Origin: JAIQFL01 sp035295745
GTDB taxonomy: Bacteria; Acidobacteriota; Terriglobia; Bryobacterales; Bryobacteraceae
Length of the DNA: 64,000 bases
Assembly (NCBI GenBank): GCA_035295745.1
Contig: DATGIL010000013.1
Location: 62,001-126,000, forward strand
Reading direction: 5' to 3'
The notes under the pieces were generated by a model. That model saw nothing but the letters and a program-made list of their open reading frames with translations, was not told where the DNA came from and ran no database searches. Made by a program: the position numbers and the translations under genes. Positions 37,660 through 46,837 of the stretch are shown here, piece after piece; within the stretch, counting starts at the first letter, position 1, and each line of letters opens with the position of its first letter.

Positions 37660-38217
37660 TTAGCACGCTGCTCTGGCGAGGATCTCTTCCACCACGGCGG
37701 TCTTCGCGTCCGCATAATTTTGCGTGTATTTCCAATTCTCGCGAGCGAGGCCGCGCTTGGTGCGCGCATAGAGATCGCGATCTTCGGGATGAGTGCGAAG
37801 CCAGTCGCGGAAGCGCAGCATGCGCGCGATTTCGGGACAATTCTGCGAGAAGACGTGCAGATTGACATCCGTGTCCGGGCCCTTGAACATGCGGTGCTCG
37901 TGCCATCCGGGCTCGCGAATGCGCAGTCGATAGCCCGCGGCCTCCAGGGCTGGCGCATACGAGGTCTCGTCGGCGGAGTCGCGAACTGCGAGGACAATAT
38001 CGATGATCGGCTTCGCCGGAAGTTCGGGCACGGACGTGGATCCGGCATGTTCGATCGCGAGCGCGAGGCCGGCGAGAGCGCAGCTTATGCGGTCGGCTTC
38101 GCGCGCGAAGAGGCGAGGCCACTGCCGGTCGTAGTCGACGATCTCGATAGGTGACGTGCGGGGCGTGAGTTCTCCGACGGTGCTTGATCGGAGATACTCT
38201 TCGCGGGGGTCCGGCAT
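37660..38217 (-). CDS. GrpB family protein (UPF0157 nucleotidyltransferase fold)
   Basis: 185 residues from MPDPREEY; the longer open frame upstream has no conserved sequence. The family core is clear: IEIVDYDRQWP near residue 30, IEHAGSTSVPELPAKPIIDI (the GS and D-x-D nucleotidyltransferase motif), HRMFKGP and LHVFSQN. GrpB proteins resemble nucleotidyltransferases but have no established substrate. It ends 30 bp from pgk, so cotranscription is possible. Confidence 0.88.
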   Translation of the reverse strand: MPDPREEYLRSSTVGELTPRTSPIEIVDYDRQWPRLFAREADRISCALAGLALAIEHAGSTSVPELPAKPIIDIVLAVRDSADETSYAPALEAAGYRLRIREPGWHEHRMFKGPDTDVNLHVFSQNCPEIARMLRFRDWLRTHPEDRDLYARTKRGLARENWKYTQNYADAKTAVVEEILARAAC

Positions 38218-38283
38218 GGATCCAGTATCGCGCGTGGAGAATATCGACAATAATTCGGGAGTTGCGTAGCCTGTCCCCAGAAC

Positions 38284-38679
38284 ATGGGCGGATTTGATGA
38301 GGAGGTCGACGTCCCAAGAACGGTACAATCGGGTGGTTTGCGATACGCGATTGCTTTGACTTTGGTGTGGTGCGCGTGGGCCCAGCGCGAGCCGGTCCGA
38401 CCTTCGGAGTATTTCAAGTCGTTCCTGGCGTTGGGCCTGGAGGATTTTTGGGAGGAACAGAAGCCTGTCCCCATTGATATGAAGGCGCGCGTCACGCTCG
38501 ATTGGACCTTGCCGCGAGTCGGAACCACGATCGAAGTGAGGCCGCTCGCGATCTGCGCAGGCGATGCTGCATGCGATCCGGTGGACGCCGTCATTCGCCA
38601 AGCCAAGTATCGGAGCATCAGCCTGGCGTGGAACAGCCAGACCGGAAAATTCTCGAAATCGGGAAAGAAGCCGAGGTAG
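38284..38679 (+). CDS. Small hypothetical, possibly secreted protein
   Basis: Up to 131 residues. The sequence after residue 19 (LRYAIALTLVWCAWAQ) looks like a signal peptide, so a TTG start at 38338 could be the true one and would follow a TACAAT box at 38324. The rest contains two cysteines (AICAGDAACDP), is otherwise polar and ends in a basic tail. I recognise no family. It could be a real exported protein or a chance frame. Confidence 0.45.
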   Translation: MGGFDEEVDVPRTVQSGGLRYAIALTLVWCAWAQREPVRPSEYFKSFLALGLEDFWEEQKPVPIDMKARVTLDWTLPRVGTTIEVRPLAICAGDAACDPVDAVIRQAKYRSISLAWNSQTGKFSKSGKKPR

Positions 38680-38756
38680 CGTCCTTCCTTGTTAACGGCC
38701 GTTTTAACGCTTCTTAACAGACAGCCTGGCTCTGTAATCTTCTGGTCACTTTCCCG

Positions 38757-38786
38757 TTGACATTCGAACCGATTCAAGTGTACTAT
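38757..38786 (+). promoter_or_regulatory. Promoter of the TonB-dependent receptor gene
   Basis: A perfect -35 TTGACA (38757-38762), an 18-bp spacer and TACTAT (38781-38786) give the best sigma-70-like promoter in the window. It predicts a leader of about 175 nt before the receptor start. Confidence 0.6.
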
Positions 38787-38968
38787 CGCCCCAATCCCCC
38801 GTTAACCGGTATTCGGGAACCGCGCGACGGGTGTTCCTTTAGCCGCTGAGGGGGCTCGCTAAATTTGCAACCGGTGAGTCAGGTAAAGTTTGGCCGACCG
38901 CGCCTACGTGTGCCAGGTCGCGTGCCATTTCTGTTAATCCATAAATCGAATTTGTAAGGAGCGCTTTG

Positions 38969-41900
38969 ATGACAGAGAAAAAAGTGTTTCTCGGGGCCCG
39001 CCGGCGTGCGTTTACGTTGGCTTTGGTCGTGGCCTGCGGACTATTAGTCCTGGGAAGTCCGGCTGCGGCTCAGACCTCAACGACGGGTGCGGTCTCTGGC
39101 GTGGTTACAGATCCTTCCGGCGCGGTGATCCCGAAGGCGGAAGTCGAGTTAAGCAATGTCGACACCAATGCCGCGGAGAAGCAGGTCACCAACGACGCAG
39201 GCCAGTTCGTATTTAACAGTGTTACTCCCGGCAACTACAAGTTGACGGTGAAGTCTGCCGGGTTTCGGACGGCTTCGCGGCCCAATGTGTTGGTGGAAGT
39301 GAACCGCAGTGCCAACGTACCGGTAAGCCTCGAAGTGGGAACCGGCGCCGAGGTGGTAGAAGTCAGCGCGACGGCGGCGGCGCAATTGCAAACCGTGGAC
39401 GCGCAGATCGGCAACACCGTATCTACCAACGCCATTCTGCGCCTGCCTACTCTGCAGCGGAATGCGACCGAACTCTTGAACCTGCAACCCGCCGCAGTTC
39501 CGGGTGGCAACAACCTGACGACGCGCGTGGCGGGTGCGATTGACGACCAGAATACCGTGACCCTCGACGGCCTCGACATCACGCAACAGGTGGTCGCCGG
39601 TAACACGGCGGTGCCCACCCCCGCGGATAGCGTGGAAGAGTTCCGCGTGACTGTGCTGACTCCGAGTTCGACTCTGGTCCGCGCTTCCGGCGCACAGGTT
39701 ACGCTAATCGGCAGGACCGGCGGAAACACCTTCCACGAGGCCCTTTACGAATATCTGCAGAATTCCTCGCTGAATTCCAACACGTGGGACAACGATCGCC
39801 TGGGCCAGTTGAAAGCGCCGATTCGCGACAACCGCTTTGGAGGCCGTATCGGCGGTCCCATTGTGAAGAACAAGACGTTCTTCTTCGCGAATTACGAAGG
39901 CCGGCGATTTGCCAACGTCGCCCAGTTGACCCACACCGTGCCGACGGACACGCTGAAGCAAGGGATTCTACTCTTCAAAGATGGCTCCGGCAACGTACAG
40001 CAATTCAACCTCGCGAGCGCGGCAGTCTGCGGTCCTAATGGAAACTCGGTCTGCGATCCGCGCGGGATCGGAATCAGCCCGGCGGTCAAGGCTCAATGGG
40101 CGATGATGCCCGAGCCCAATTCCAATACAGCCGGCGACGGTTTGAACACCAGCGGGTACTTCTTCAATCTTCCGGTCCCGGTCCAGACCGATTACGGAGT
40201 CTTCCGCGGCGACCACAACTTTTCCGATAAACTGCAGTTGCATCTCAGCTACACCTACTTCCGCAGCATCACCACGGGCTCCGGCGACGTGGGGATTCAG
40301 AATGGAGTTCCCAAGTCGTTCATCCAGACGCCGCAGCGTGGCTCGGTGTACAACGCCTCCCTGAATTACCTGCTCTCTTCGACCTGGACCAACACTTTCC
40401 GCTTCGGCTACGTCCGCGACAACAATGCGACTCAGGCGACCTCCCCCACGGCAGCCGCGGGCCTCCTGAACACACCCGGGTCGAGTACCCCGGCGGGTCC
40501 GGTGGCGCTGCTGATCGGCAGCGGTGTGAGCAGCTTTCTTGATTCGCCCATCGATATGGACACCCAGCGCGCCCGCTACCAGGCGAACTACAACGGCGAC
40601 TTCCAGTGGCAGGACGACATGAACAAAGTGTGGGGCAAGCACACCTTCCAGTTCGGCGCACAGGTAAACATGCTGCCCTATACGCACGTACGCGCGGACA
40701 AAGTGGTCGGGTCACTGGCCTCCACCGTGGCGCTGATCGACGGCGATCAGAGCTACCTTTCGATTCCGGCCGCCAACCGCCCGCTGACCTGCAGCGCGTC
40801 GGTCACCTCCAACTGCATCACGTCGGCCAACCTTACCAACTGGGATCGCTATTACGCTTCCACTCTCGGGCTGGTGGACAACGTGGGCGTTCTTGCGGTC
40901 CGCGATCAGAATCTGCAACCCCTGCCGCTGGGCACGTTCCTGGTAGACCACACCAACGAGTGGGCGAGCTACTTTTACTTCCAGGACTCCTGGCGTGTGA
41001 AGAACAACCTCACTCTGACGCTCGGGCTGGCCTACGGCTGGCAGACCGCTCCAACAGAGCAGCATAATCTGCAGACGGTCATGATCAACGCCGAAACCAA
41101 CCAGTTGATCGATGCTCCGAATTTCATGCAGCAGCGGCTCTCCTCCGCGCTTTCGGGGCAGATCTACAATCCGACCATCGGATTCGCCACGGTTGGGAAA
41201 GCTGGAGTGCCGGTGTACAACGTCGACTACGGCGACATTGCTCCGCGTGCTTCGTTTGCGTGGACGCCGGGCGGCAGGATTTTCGGGCAGAAGACCGTGC
41301 TAAGGGGCGGGTTCGCGATCGTATATGACCGGTCCAACACCGTGCAGTCGGTGGAGATTCCGATGCTGGGCGTCGGGTTCGATCAGAACATCATCGTGCA
41401 GGCGCCGCTCTGCAATGCCACGGGTCCAGGCGGGCTGGGGTGCAATGCCGGAGTCGGTACGGGCGCGAATCCCGGGCTCGCGAGTTTCCGCGTGGGCGTG
41501 GACGGGACGCTGCCGCTGCCCGTGCCGACGGCGGTCACTTCGCCGGTGATTCCTCCTCCCGGGTACACCGAGACGCTGTCCTTCCAGGTGGATCCGAACA
41601 CGCACGTGGGCCGCAGCTACAACGTCGACTTCAGCTTGCAGCGCGAACTGCCGGGCGGCTTCATCATGGAGGCTGCGTACCTGGGCCGGTTCTCGCGACG
41701 GCTGCCACAGGCAGTCAACCTGGCGTCGGCGCCCTACATGATGGTGGACTCGGCCTCCGGCCAGTCGTTTGCGCAAGCGTATGATGCGGTTGCCAACGCG
41801 CTGCGCGCCGGCCAGGCCGCTCCCACGGAAGCATTTTTCGAAAACCAATTCCCCGGGCTCGCCAAGGCGCAGGGCACGGCCACGGCGACGGCGTTCATCG

Positions 41901-42868
41901 TGGGACGAAATACCTCCAGCTTCACGCAGGGGAATCTCGGCACGCTGTTCATCAACCTGGCGAACTATCGGCGGTCTCTCGGCCTCATCCCGCTCACCAA
42001 CGATCAGGCGCAGGTGGAGTTCATGCGCACCTATATCGGTCAATCGAACTACAACGGCGGCATCCTCACGTTGACCAAGCGCGCCGCTCGCGGGCTGACG
42101 GTGAGCGCCAACTATACCTACGCGCATTCGCTGGACGATAACCTGTCCAACCAGAACAACGCCGGTTTCTATGGCAACAGTTTCCATCCTGGCGTGGACT
42201 ACGGTCCTTCCAGTTTCGACCGGCACCAGATCTTCAACGCGTTTTACACCTACGAGCTGCCTTTTGGACCGGGGCATGCGCTGCATTCGAATGCAGTGGT
42301 CAACCGGTTCATCGAAGGCTGGTACACGTCGGGCATCCTCACGATGTTCAGCGGACTGCCGGTGACGGTGACCGAGAGTTCGCAAGTATTCGGTGGGGGG
42401 ACGTCGACCATCGGAGTGACTAGCGCGATGATCCCGACGGTGCCGCTGAGCAACGCCAACATCAACAGCGGATCCTCGGGCTGCACGCTGAGCGGAGTCG
42501 GCAGCGTGGGCACGACGGCGGCGACGAGCACCGGGCTGAATATCTTCGCCAATCCTTGCGCGGTGTACTCGGATTTGCGGTACATCCAGCTCAGCAGCGA
42601 CACGCGGACCGGCCGCGCCAATCCGCTCCGCGGCCTACCGGTGCGCAATATGGATATGCGCTTCGGCAAGGATACGCGGATTACCGAGAAAATGCGCCTC
42701 GGTTTCTCGGCGGATTTGTTCAATGTGTTCAATCATCACAGCTTCAATAATCCCGGGCTGAACTACACGAGTCCGACCTCGTTCGGCGTGATTACGAGTA
42801 CGTTCACGCCAGCGAATCGCACGAACAGCGCGCGCTGGATTGAGCTGGGTCTGCGGCTGGACTTCTAA
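38969..42868 (+). CDS. Oar-like TonB-dependent outer-membrane receptor
   Basis: 1299 residues; ATG 38969 follows AAGGAG at 7 nt. A signal peptide ends around AAAQT (about residue 32), then comes a carboxypeptidase-regulatory-like beta-sandwich (GVVTDPSGAVIPKAEVEL to about residue 110), a plug domain and a large beta-barrel. This design is expanded in Acidobacteria, where many copies are thought to import glycans, peptides or other large compounds. No TonB-box ligand clue or adjacent substrate-binding lipoprotein is visible. A terminator-like hairpin follows 110 bp after the stop. Confidence 0.95.
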   Translation: MTEKKVFLGARRRAFTLALVVACGLLVLGSPAAAQTSTTGAVSGVVTDPSGAVIPKAEVELSNVDTNAAEKQVTNDAGQFVFNSVTPGNYKLTVKSAGFRTASRPNVLVEVNRSANVPVSLEVGTGAEVVEVSATAAAQLQTVDAQIGNTVSTNAILRLPTLQRNATELLNLQPAAVPGGNNLTTRVAGAIDDQNTVTLDGLDITQQVVAGNTAVPTPADSVEEFRVTVLTPSSTLVRASGAQVTLIGRTGGNTFHEALYEYLQNSSLNSNTWDNDRLGQLKAPIRDNRFGGRIGGPIVKNKTFFFANYEGRRFANVAQLTHTVPTDTLKQGILLFKDGSGNVQQFNLASAAVCGPNGNSVCDPRGIGISPAVKAQWAMMPEPNSNTAGDGLNTSGYFFNLPVPVQTDYGVFRGDHNFSDKLQLHLSYTYFRSITTGSGDVGIQNGVPKSFIQTPQRGSVYNASLNYLLSSTWTNTFRFGYVRDNNATQATSPTAAAGLLNTPGSSTPAGPVALLIGSGVSSFLDSPIDMDTQRARYQANYNGDFQWQDDMNKVWGKHTFQFGAQVNMLPYTHVRADKVVGSLASTVALIDGDQSYLSIPAANRPLTCSASVTSNCITSANLTNWDRYYASTLGLVDNVGVLAVRDQNLQPLPLGTFLVDHTNEWASYFYFQDSWRVKNNLTLTLGLAYGWQTAPTEQHNLQTVMINAETNQLIDAPNFMQQRLSSALSGQIYNPTIGFATVGKAGVPVYNVDYGDIAPRASFAWTPGGRIFGQKTVLRGGFAIVYDRSNTVQSVEIPMLGVGFDQNIIVQAPLCNATGPGGLGCNAGVGTGANPGLASFRVGVDGTLPLPVPTAVTSPVIPPPGYTETLSFQVDPNTHVGRSYNVDFSLQRELPGGFIMEAAYLGRFSRRLPQAVNLASAPYMMVDSASGQSFAQAYDAVANALRAGQAAPTEAFFENQFPGLAKAQGTATATAFIVGRNTSSFTQGNLGTLFINLANYRRSLGLIPLTNDQAQVEFMRTYIGQSNYNGGILTLTKRAARGLTVSANYTYAHSLDDNLSNQNNAGFYGNSFHPGVDYGPSSFDRHQIFNAFYTYELPFGPGHALHSNAVVNRFIEGWYTSGILTMFSGLPVTVTESSQVFGGGTSTIGVTSAMIPTVPLSNANINSGSSGCTLSGVGSVGTTAATSTGLNIFANPCAVYSDLRYIQLSSDTRTGRANPLRGLPVRNMDMRFGKDTRITEKMRLGFSADLFNVFNHHSFNNPGLNYTSPTSFGVITSTFTPANRTNSARWIELGLRLDF

Positions 42869-42874
42869 GGGATT

Positions 42875-43040
42875 TGGCCGCCGATGAACGCGGAGAAGAC
42901 CAGATCTTTGGGGTTATGAACGAAGACCGGTACTGGAGTGCCGGTCGTTCCGCCTAGAATCAAAAGTTTAACAGCCTGAAACGGGTACTTCGGTACCCGT
43001 TTTGCTTTTATCGGCGTGGATCGGTGTTCATCGGCGGCCA
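42875..43040. repeat. Fold-back repeat with a 15-bp perfect inverted repeat
   Basis: TGGCCGCCGATGAAC (42875-42889) returns as its exact complement at 43026-43040. Inside lie a 9-bp hairpin (42925-42946) and the terminator hairpin. It has the layout of a small dispersed fold-back element just after the receptor gene. Confidence 0.6.
42979..43010 (+). terminator. Rho-independent terminator after the TonB receptor
   Basis: A perfect 10-bp stem (AAACGGGTAC / GTACCCGTTT) closed by a stable TTCG tetraloop is followed by TGCTTTTA. This is a textbook terminator for the receptor transcript. Confidence 0.75.
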
Positions 43041-43138
43041 ATCGGGCGCAGTCCGTTGATGAGGAGCGCAGAGTCGACTTCAGATGGTGACGTGGAGCGA
43101 CGGACCCGCCTGTCCGCAGACTTGTTGGACTCCCGAAA

Positions 43139-43180
43139 AGTCTCGACATGAGTGTCGAGACTGCAAACAAGAGTGTTTGC
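43139..43180. repeat. Two back-to-back perfect hairpins
   Basis: The 10-bp stem AGTCTCGACA / TGTCGAGACT with loop TGAG (43139-43162) is followed directly by the 7-bp stem GCAAACA / TGTTTGC with loop AGAG (43163-43180). The two share purine-rich GAG loops. There is no U tract. The rest of the gap (43181-43251) shows nothing. Confidence 0.75.
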
Positions 43181-43251
43181 GCCACGGCTGCTGGCGAAGA
43201 TTCATCAAAACGGTTTAGGCGAGTTAGTGCACGCGGACCCAGGAGAGTCCA

Positions 43252-45726
43252 CTACTTTCCGAAATAGCTTCTCACGGGCGGCGGAGGTGCGTCTTTGCGG
43301 ATAGCGCGCCAGAGAATATCGTTCAACTCATCGTCGTCATTCTCATCCGCTTCGTCGAACTTCATGCGATTCGATGCGGCGGCGCCGGGGGCGGTCGGTG
43401 GATTCTTGTCTTCCATCGAAAGCCGTGGCTTCTCGGCAATGTAGGGCTTTGGGTCCGGCGTCGCCATCAGCGATGTGGCCATCAGACGCGCGCTGGCATC
43501 GAATTGCGTCATTGGGCGCAATCCCAGCAACGCTTCGATCGTATGCAGCATCGACGTGGTGTTGTACATGGTGCCGTCCACGAAATGACGCTTGGTGAAC
43601 GACGAGATCAGGAAGGCGGGCGAGCGGTGCGAATCCACGTGGTCGGGGCCGTTCTGGGCATCGTCTTCCAGCACGAAGATCGCGGTGCTGGTCCAGAAGC
43701 GCGATTTGGAAACCGCTTCCACGATCATGCCGAGGGCATAGTCGTTGTCGGCGGCGGAGGAGAGCGGCGCGGTCTTGCCGGCGGAGGTGCCGTTGGTGTG
43801 ATCGTTGCCCAGCCGCATCACAGAGAGGCGCGGCATGTTGCCCGTCTTTTCGTCTTCTGCCAGTTCATTTATGAAAATCTTGGCGCGTTCGACGTCGGGA
43901 TATGCCAGGTCGAATCCGCGGTACTGGTGATTGGTCACCTTGGACAGCACGGGGTCGCGCACACTCATGATCTGCTCGCTTCCGGCCGGCCCGATCTCTT
44001 TCTTGTTGTTCACCATGTAGCCGAAATTGCGGATCGAAACACCCGCGGCGGCGGCATTGGTCCAGAGGTACCCGGCGGGGGGAAGGGAAGCCGCGTCCTG
44101 CTCTTCGAAGTCGTATGTCTTGCGGCGGCCCGCATACTCGGTCGGCCACATCTTCTGCACATAGTCAGGTGCGATGGCAGCGGTGGACCAGTTGTGGCCG
44201 TCGGCGCTCACGTCGGCGTTCACGTAGAAGTTGTCGAGCAGCACGAATTCGCGCGCCAGCTTGTGCAGATTCGGGGTGACGTTCTCGCCGAAGAGCACCA
44301 GCGACGCATCGCCATTGCCTTCCTTCATGTCGCCGAGCACCTGGTCGTAGGTGCGGTTCTCGCGCACGATGTAGATGACGTGCTCGATGCGCGGCAGCGG
44401 GTTCGGCGCGTCCAGCTTGGCATCGTTGTAGGCCGAGTAAGAAAGCGCGCGATTCGACCATTCTTCCAACTGCGCGGCAGTGAACGGCTCGATCCACGAG
44501 GCAGTGCCGGTCTGCAGGTAGCCGACATATCCAGGCCGGATGCCCGGCTCGGACTGGACGCCTGCCGGCCGCTTGGTCGGGTTGGGTCCGTCGGGGTTCG
44601 GATACGAGCGCAGTCCTTTGCCATTGAGCACGACTAAGGTTCCAGAGGGCAGTACGCGCACGGCGGTGGGATACCAGCCAGTGGGGATGAAACCTTCCAC
44701 CACACTGCGGTCGCTCGAGACATCGACGACGGCCGCCACGTTGCCGTCGGAGCAGGCGACGTACAGCTTCTTCAGGTCGGGGCTGAGACCGAGGCCGGAA
44801 GGTGTCATTCCGAGGGGTTGCCGCGGAGTCATCGAGATGTTGATATTCTCCACCACGCTCAGTTCTTTGGCGGAGTTGATCGAAACCGCGTAGACGCTGT
44901 TGGTATTCGAGGCCGCGACGAAGAGGCGCGCGACCCAGGTGGGTTCTCCGGGAGGGACCTCGCCGGGACCGCCGTCGCGCCACACGATATCAGTCGGATG
45001 CGCGCCGATTCTGAGGATCGCCGTCTGGCTGCCGGTGGCCGTGTCGTATTGGCCGATGGAGCCATCGGCCCAATGGCTCACGAAGAACGACTTGCCGTCG
45101 GGATGAAAGAGAATGCGATACGGACGGCGGCCTGTCCGGAAACGGTTGATCACCATGCCCGAGAGCGGATTTACTACCGCCACGTCGTCCTGATACAACT
45201 CGGCGACGTACATCATGCGCCCATCGGGAGAGAAGGCCACATCGCCGACGAAGTCGCGATCGGTCTTGGTGGCTTTGGGTGTGATCTCGAAGGTGCGTCC
45301 GGGGACGAGAGTGCCGTTTGCAAAGGTAAACTCGAAGACCGACGCGCGCGCTCCGCCGCCCACATAAACCTTGTCGCTCTTGGGAGCGAACGCCAGTCCC
45401 AACCAGCCGTCGCCGGCCCTCGTGTTGCTCAAGACCCTGGCGGTTGCGGTATCGATCACGCTGATGCTGGGGGGACGATACCCGGCGTTCAACACCAGCA
45501 GATATTTGCCATCGGGCGAGAGGACCGAGGACATCGGCAGGGTGTCGAGCGGAACCTGCTTGCCGGTGGGTTGCAGACGCCAACCGGAATTCAGCAGAAA
45601 GCCTCCATTGGGCAGTGGGCCTACTTGTTCGCGAGGGGCGGGCTGTGAACTCAAAATCGCCGCCACCGCGATAAAGAGGACGGCGAGAGCGATCCGCGCG
45701 GTCAGGGAACGCAAGGCTGGTTTCAT
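43252..45726 (-). CDS. YncE-like beta-propeller fused to a phosphoesterase domain
   Basis: 824 residues with an N-terminal signal/anchor (9-27). Residues about 50-400 form a seven-bladed YncE-type propeller (SPDGKYLLVLN, VAFSPDGRMMYVAE, LSPDLKKLYVAC). The second half is a phospholipase-C/acid-phosphatase-like phosphoesterase with IVRENRTYDQVLGD, DGHNWSTAA and FVLEDDAQNGPDHVDSHR. It is probably a periplasmic phosphomonoesterase or phosphodiesterase with the propeller as a binding module. The substrate is unknown. Single gene, no clear regulator. Confidence 0.9.
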   Translation of the reverse strand: MKPALRSLTARIALAVLFIAVAAILSSQPAPREQVGPLPNGGFLLNSGWRLQPTGKQVPLDTLPMSSVLSPDGKYLLVLNAGYRPPSISVIDTATARVLSNTRAGDGWLGLAFAPKSDKVYVGGGARASVFEFTFANGTLVPGRTFEITPKATKTDRDFVGDVAFSPDGRMMYVAELYQDDVAVVNPLSGMVINRFRTGRRPYRILFHPDGKSFFVSHWADGSIGQYDTATGSQTAILRIGAHPTDIVWRDGGPGEVPPGEPTWVARLFVAASNTNSVYAVSINSAKELSVVENINISMTPRQPLGMTPSGLGLSPDLKKLYVACSDGNVAAVVDVSSDRSVVEGFIPTGWYPTAVRVLPSGTLVVLNGKGLRSYPNPDGPNPTKRPAGVQSEPGIRPGYVGYLQTGTASWIEPFTAAQLEEWSNRALSYSAYNDAKLDAPNPLPRIEHVIYIVRENRTYDQVLGDMKEGNGDASLVLFGENVTPNLHKLAREFVLLDNFYVNADVSADGHNWSTAAIAPDYVQKMWPTEYAGRRKTYDFEEQDAASLPPAGYLWTNAAAAGVSIRNFGYMVNNKKEIGPAGSEQIMSVRDPVLSKVTNHQYRGFDLAYPDVERAKIFINELAEDEKTGNMPRLSVMRLGNDHTNGTSAGKTAPLSSAADNDYALGMIVEAVSKSRFWTSTAIFVLEDDAQNGPDHVDSHRSPAFLISSFTKRHFVDGTMYNTTSMLHTIEALLGLRPMTQFDASARLMATSLMATPDPKPYIAEKPRLSMEDKNPPTAPGAAASNRMKFDEADENDDDELNDILWRAIRKDAPPPPVRSYFGK

Positions 45727-45884
45727 AATTGATTCTTATTGTAACCGCCGAGGGTGGCGGCGCACGTGACGGAACAGATACAGGGTGAGCGGCAAAAGAA
45801 CACAGGTATCCTGTCCCGACAGGATGGCGGATGGGGAGAGGGGGAAATAGACTAGAGGCAGGTAAAGCAGCTTTGCATATTTTT

Positions 45885-45924
45885 GGCCGCGGTTCTGGGC
45901 AAGCATCGCGGCCTTTTTATTTTT
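45885..45924 (+). terminator. Plus-strand Rho-independent terminator without an upstream gene
   Basis: GGCCGCG / CGCGGCC (7-bp stem, 15-nt loop) followed by TTTTTATTTTT. It points along the plus strand, but both neighbouring genes are on the minus strand. It may end a small plus-strand RNA in the 223-bp gap. Confidence 0.5.
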
Positions 45925-45949
45925 CTGCGCTACTTCTGCCTCCAGCCTC

Positions 45950-46363
45950 CTATCGGATTCGATAGATTCCGTCAAAATCGTTGAAATAGCACTCGACAGG
46001 GAGAGTAGGTTCGGCCGCAAGAATCACCCCTGCGGCGCATACTACATCGCTGACGACGACCTCAAGGGGGACGCCCTCATAGGCCCCGCATTCCCTGTGC
46101 GCGATGAGGAGTAGCCGGCCCGGCCGGTGCAGGCGGCGGGACGTGCGGATCATGGCGATCACCAGATCGCGATCGCTCGCGGACGCCGGCGCGGCCAGAG
46201 TTTTGGCCGAGCCGGGGATCTTAATATGGTCGAATGTCTGGATGCCGGAGCGCTTCAGAAACTTCCGCAGGGCTATGTCGAAGCGGGCATCGAAGCAGGA
46301 GATCACACAGGCATCGGCTGTGTAGACCTCCTGTGGTGAATCGAAATGAAAGACTTTTTCCAT
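45950..46363 (-). CDS. Beta-carbonic-anhydrase-like protein
   Basis: 137 residues from MEKVFHF; the open frame further upstream runs antisense-like through the previous gene and is discarded. It keeps the beta-carbonic anhydrase zinc pattern: SCFDARFD (Cys with the Asp-Arg pair) and, about 60 residues on, AHRECGAYEG (His and Cys). It is shorter than usual (about 200), so dimer contacts may be missing. It is the last gene of the stress operon, 5 bp after the PH-like gene. Catalysis of CO2 hydration is plausible, not shown. Confidence 0.75.
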   Translation of the reverse strand: MEKVFHFDSPQEVYTADACVISCFDARFDIALRKFLKRSGIQTFDHIKIPGSAKTLAAPASASDRDLVIAMIRTSRRLHRPGRLLLIAHRECGAYEGVPLEVVVSDVVCAAGVILAAEPTLPVECYFNDFDGIYRIR

Positions 46364-46368
46364 AAGGG

Positions 46369-46767
46369 TCACGCAAATACGGCGGTGAGTTTCTGCCCTC
46401 GCCGGGTCAGATGTGGAGCCCGATTGGCAATGTCGGTGATAAAGGCGACGCGATTGGCCGGAGCGATCAGAATGTCTGACGCCAGCCCGTACTGAATCCG
46501 AATGCGATCGGAGGTAAAAGAAAAAATCTCCGTTTCGCCGGCAGCCGGTCCAATCTCGCTGATCGCCTGGTACGGGATCAGAGTCTTGGTGAGCGCGGTA
46601 CGAACTACCAAGCCTTGGGCAGCCGTCTCGTACGACTGCGGATACGCGCAGAGCAGCAATACCAGCAGGATCGGCCCCGCAATCCAATAATCGCCGAGCA
46701 GAAAAACGCCGATCGCGAGCACAATAGCGGCCAGGATATACACGTCGACCTTTGAATGGTAAATCAT
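46369..46767 (-). CDS. Small membrane protein with a PH-like domain
   Basis: 132 residues from MIYHSKVD, preceded by GGAGGA. Two close membrane segments (about residues 8-40, with GDYW between them) are followed by a beta-rich domain like bacterial PH domains (TLIPYQAISEIGP, RIRIQYG, VAFITDI). Such proteins sit in the inner membrane with the PH part in the cytoplasm. It is in the same operon as PspA, flotillin and NfeD proteins, suggesting a membrane-stress function. Confidence 0.8.
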   Translation of the reverse strand: MIYHSKVDVYILAAIVLAIGVFLLGDYWIAGPILLVLLLCAYPQSYETAAQGLVVRTALTKTLIPYQAISEIGPAAGETEIFSFTSDRIRIQYGLASDILIAPANRVAFITDIANRAPHLTRRGQKLTAVFA

Positions 46768-46837
46768 GTGTTCCTCCGTGATCTGTGGGAGTGGTCGGGC
46801 GGCCGGCAGGAGCCGGCCGCCCGGACAGGCAGGACGC

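Noticed and set aside
42865..43185. 106-residue minus-strand frame after the receptor gene
   Set aside because: It covers the inverted repeats and hairpins and has no recognisable protein sequence.
45736..46020. 94-residue minus-strand frame
   Set aside because: It overlaps the carbonic-anhydrase-like gene and the orphan terminator and has low-complexity, unlikely protein content.
46364..46687. 108-residue N-terminal extension of the beta-CA-like protein
   Set aside because: It is out-of-frame reading of the PH-like gene; the inner ATG follows that gene's stop by 5 bp.
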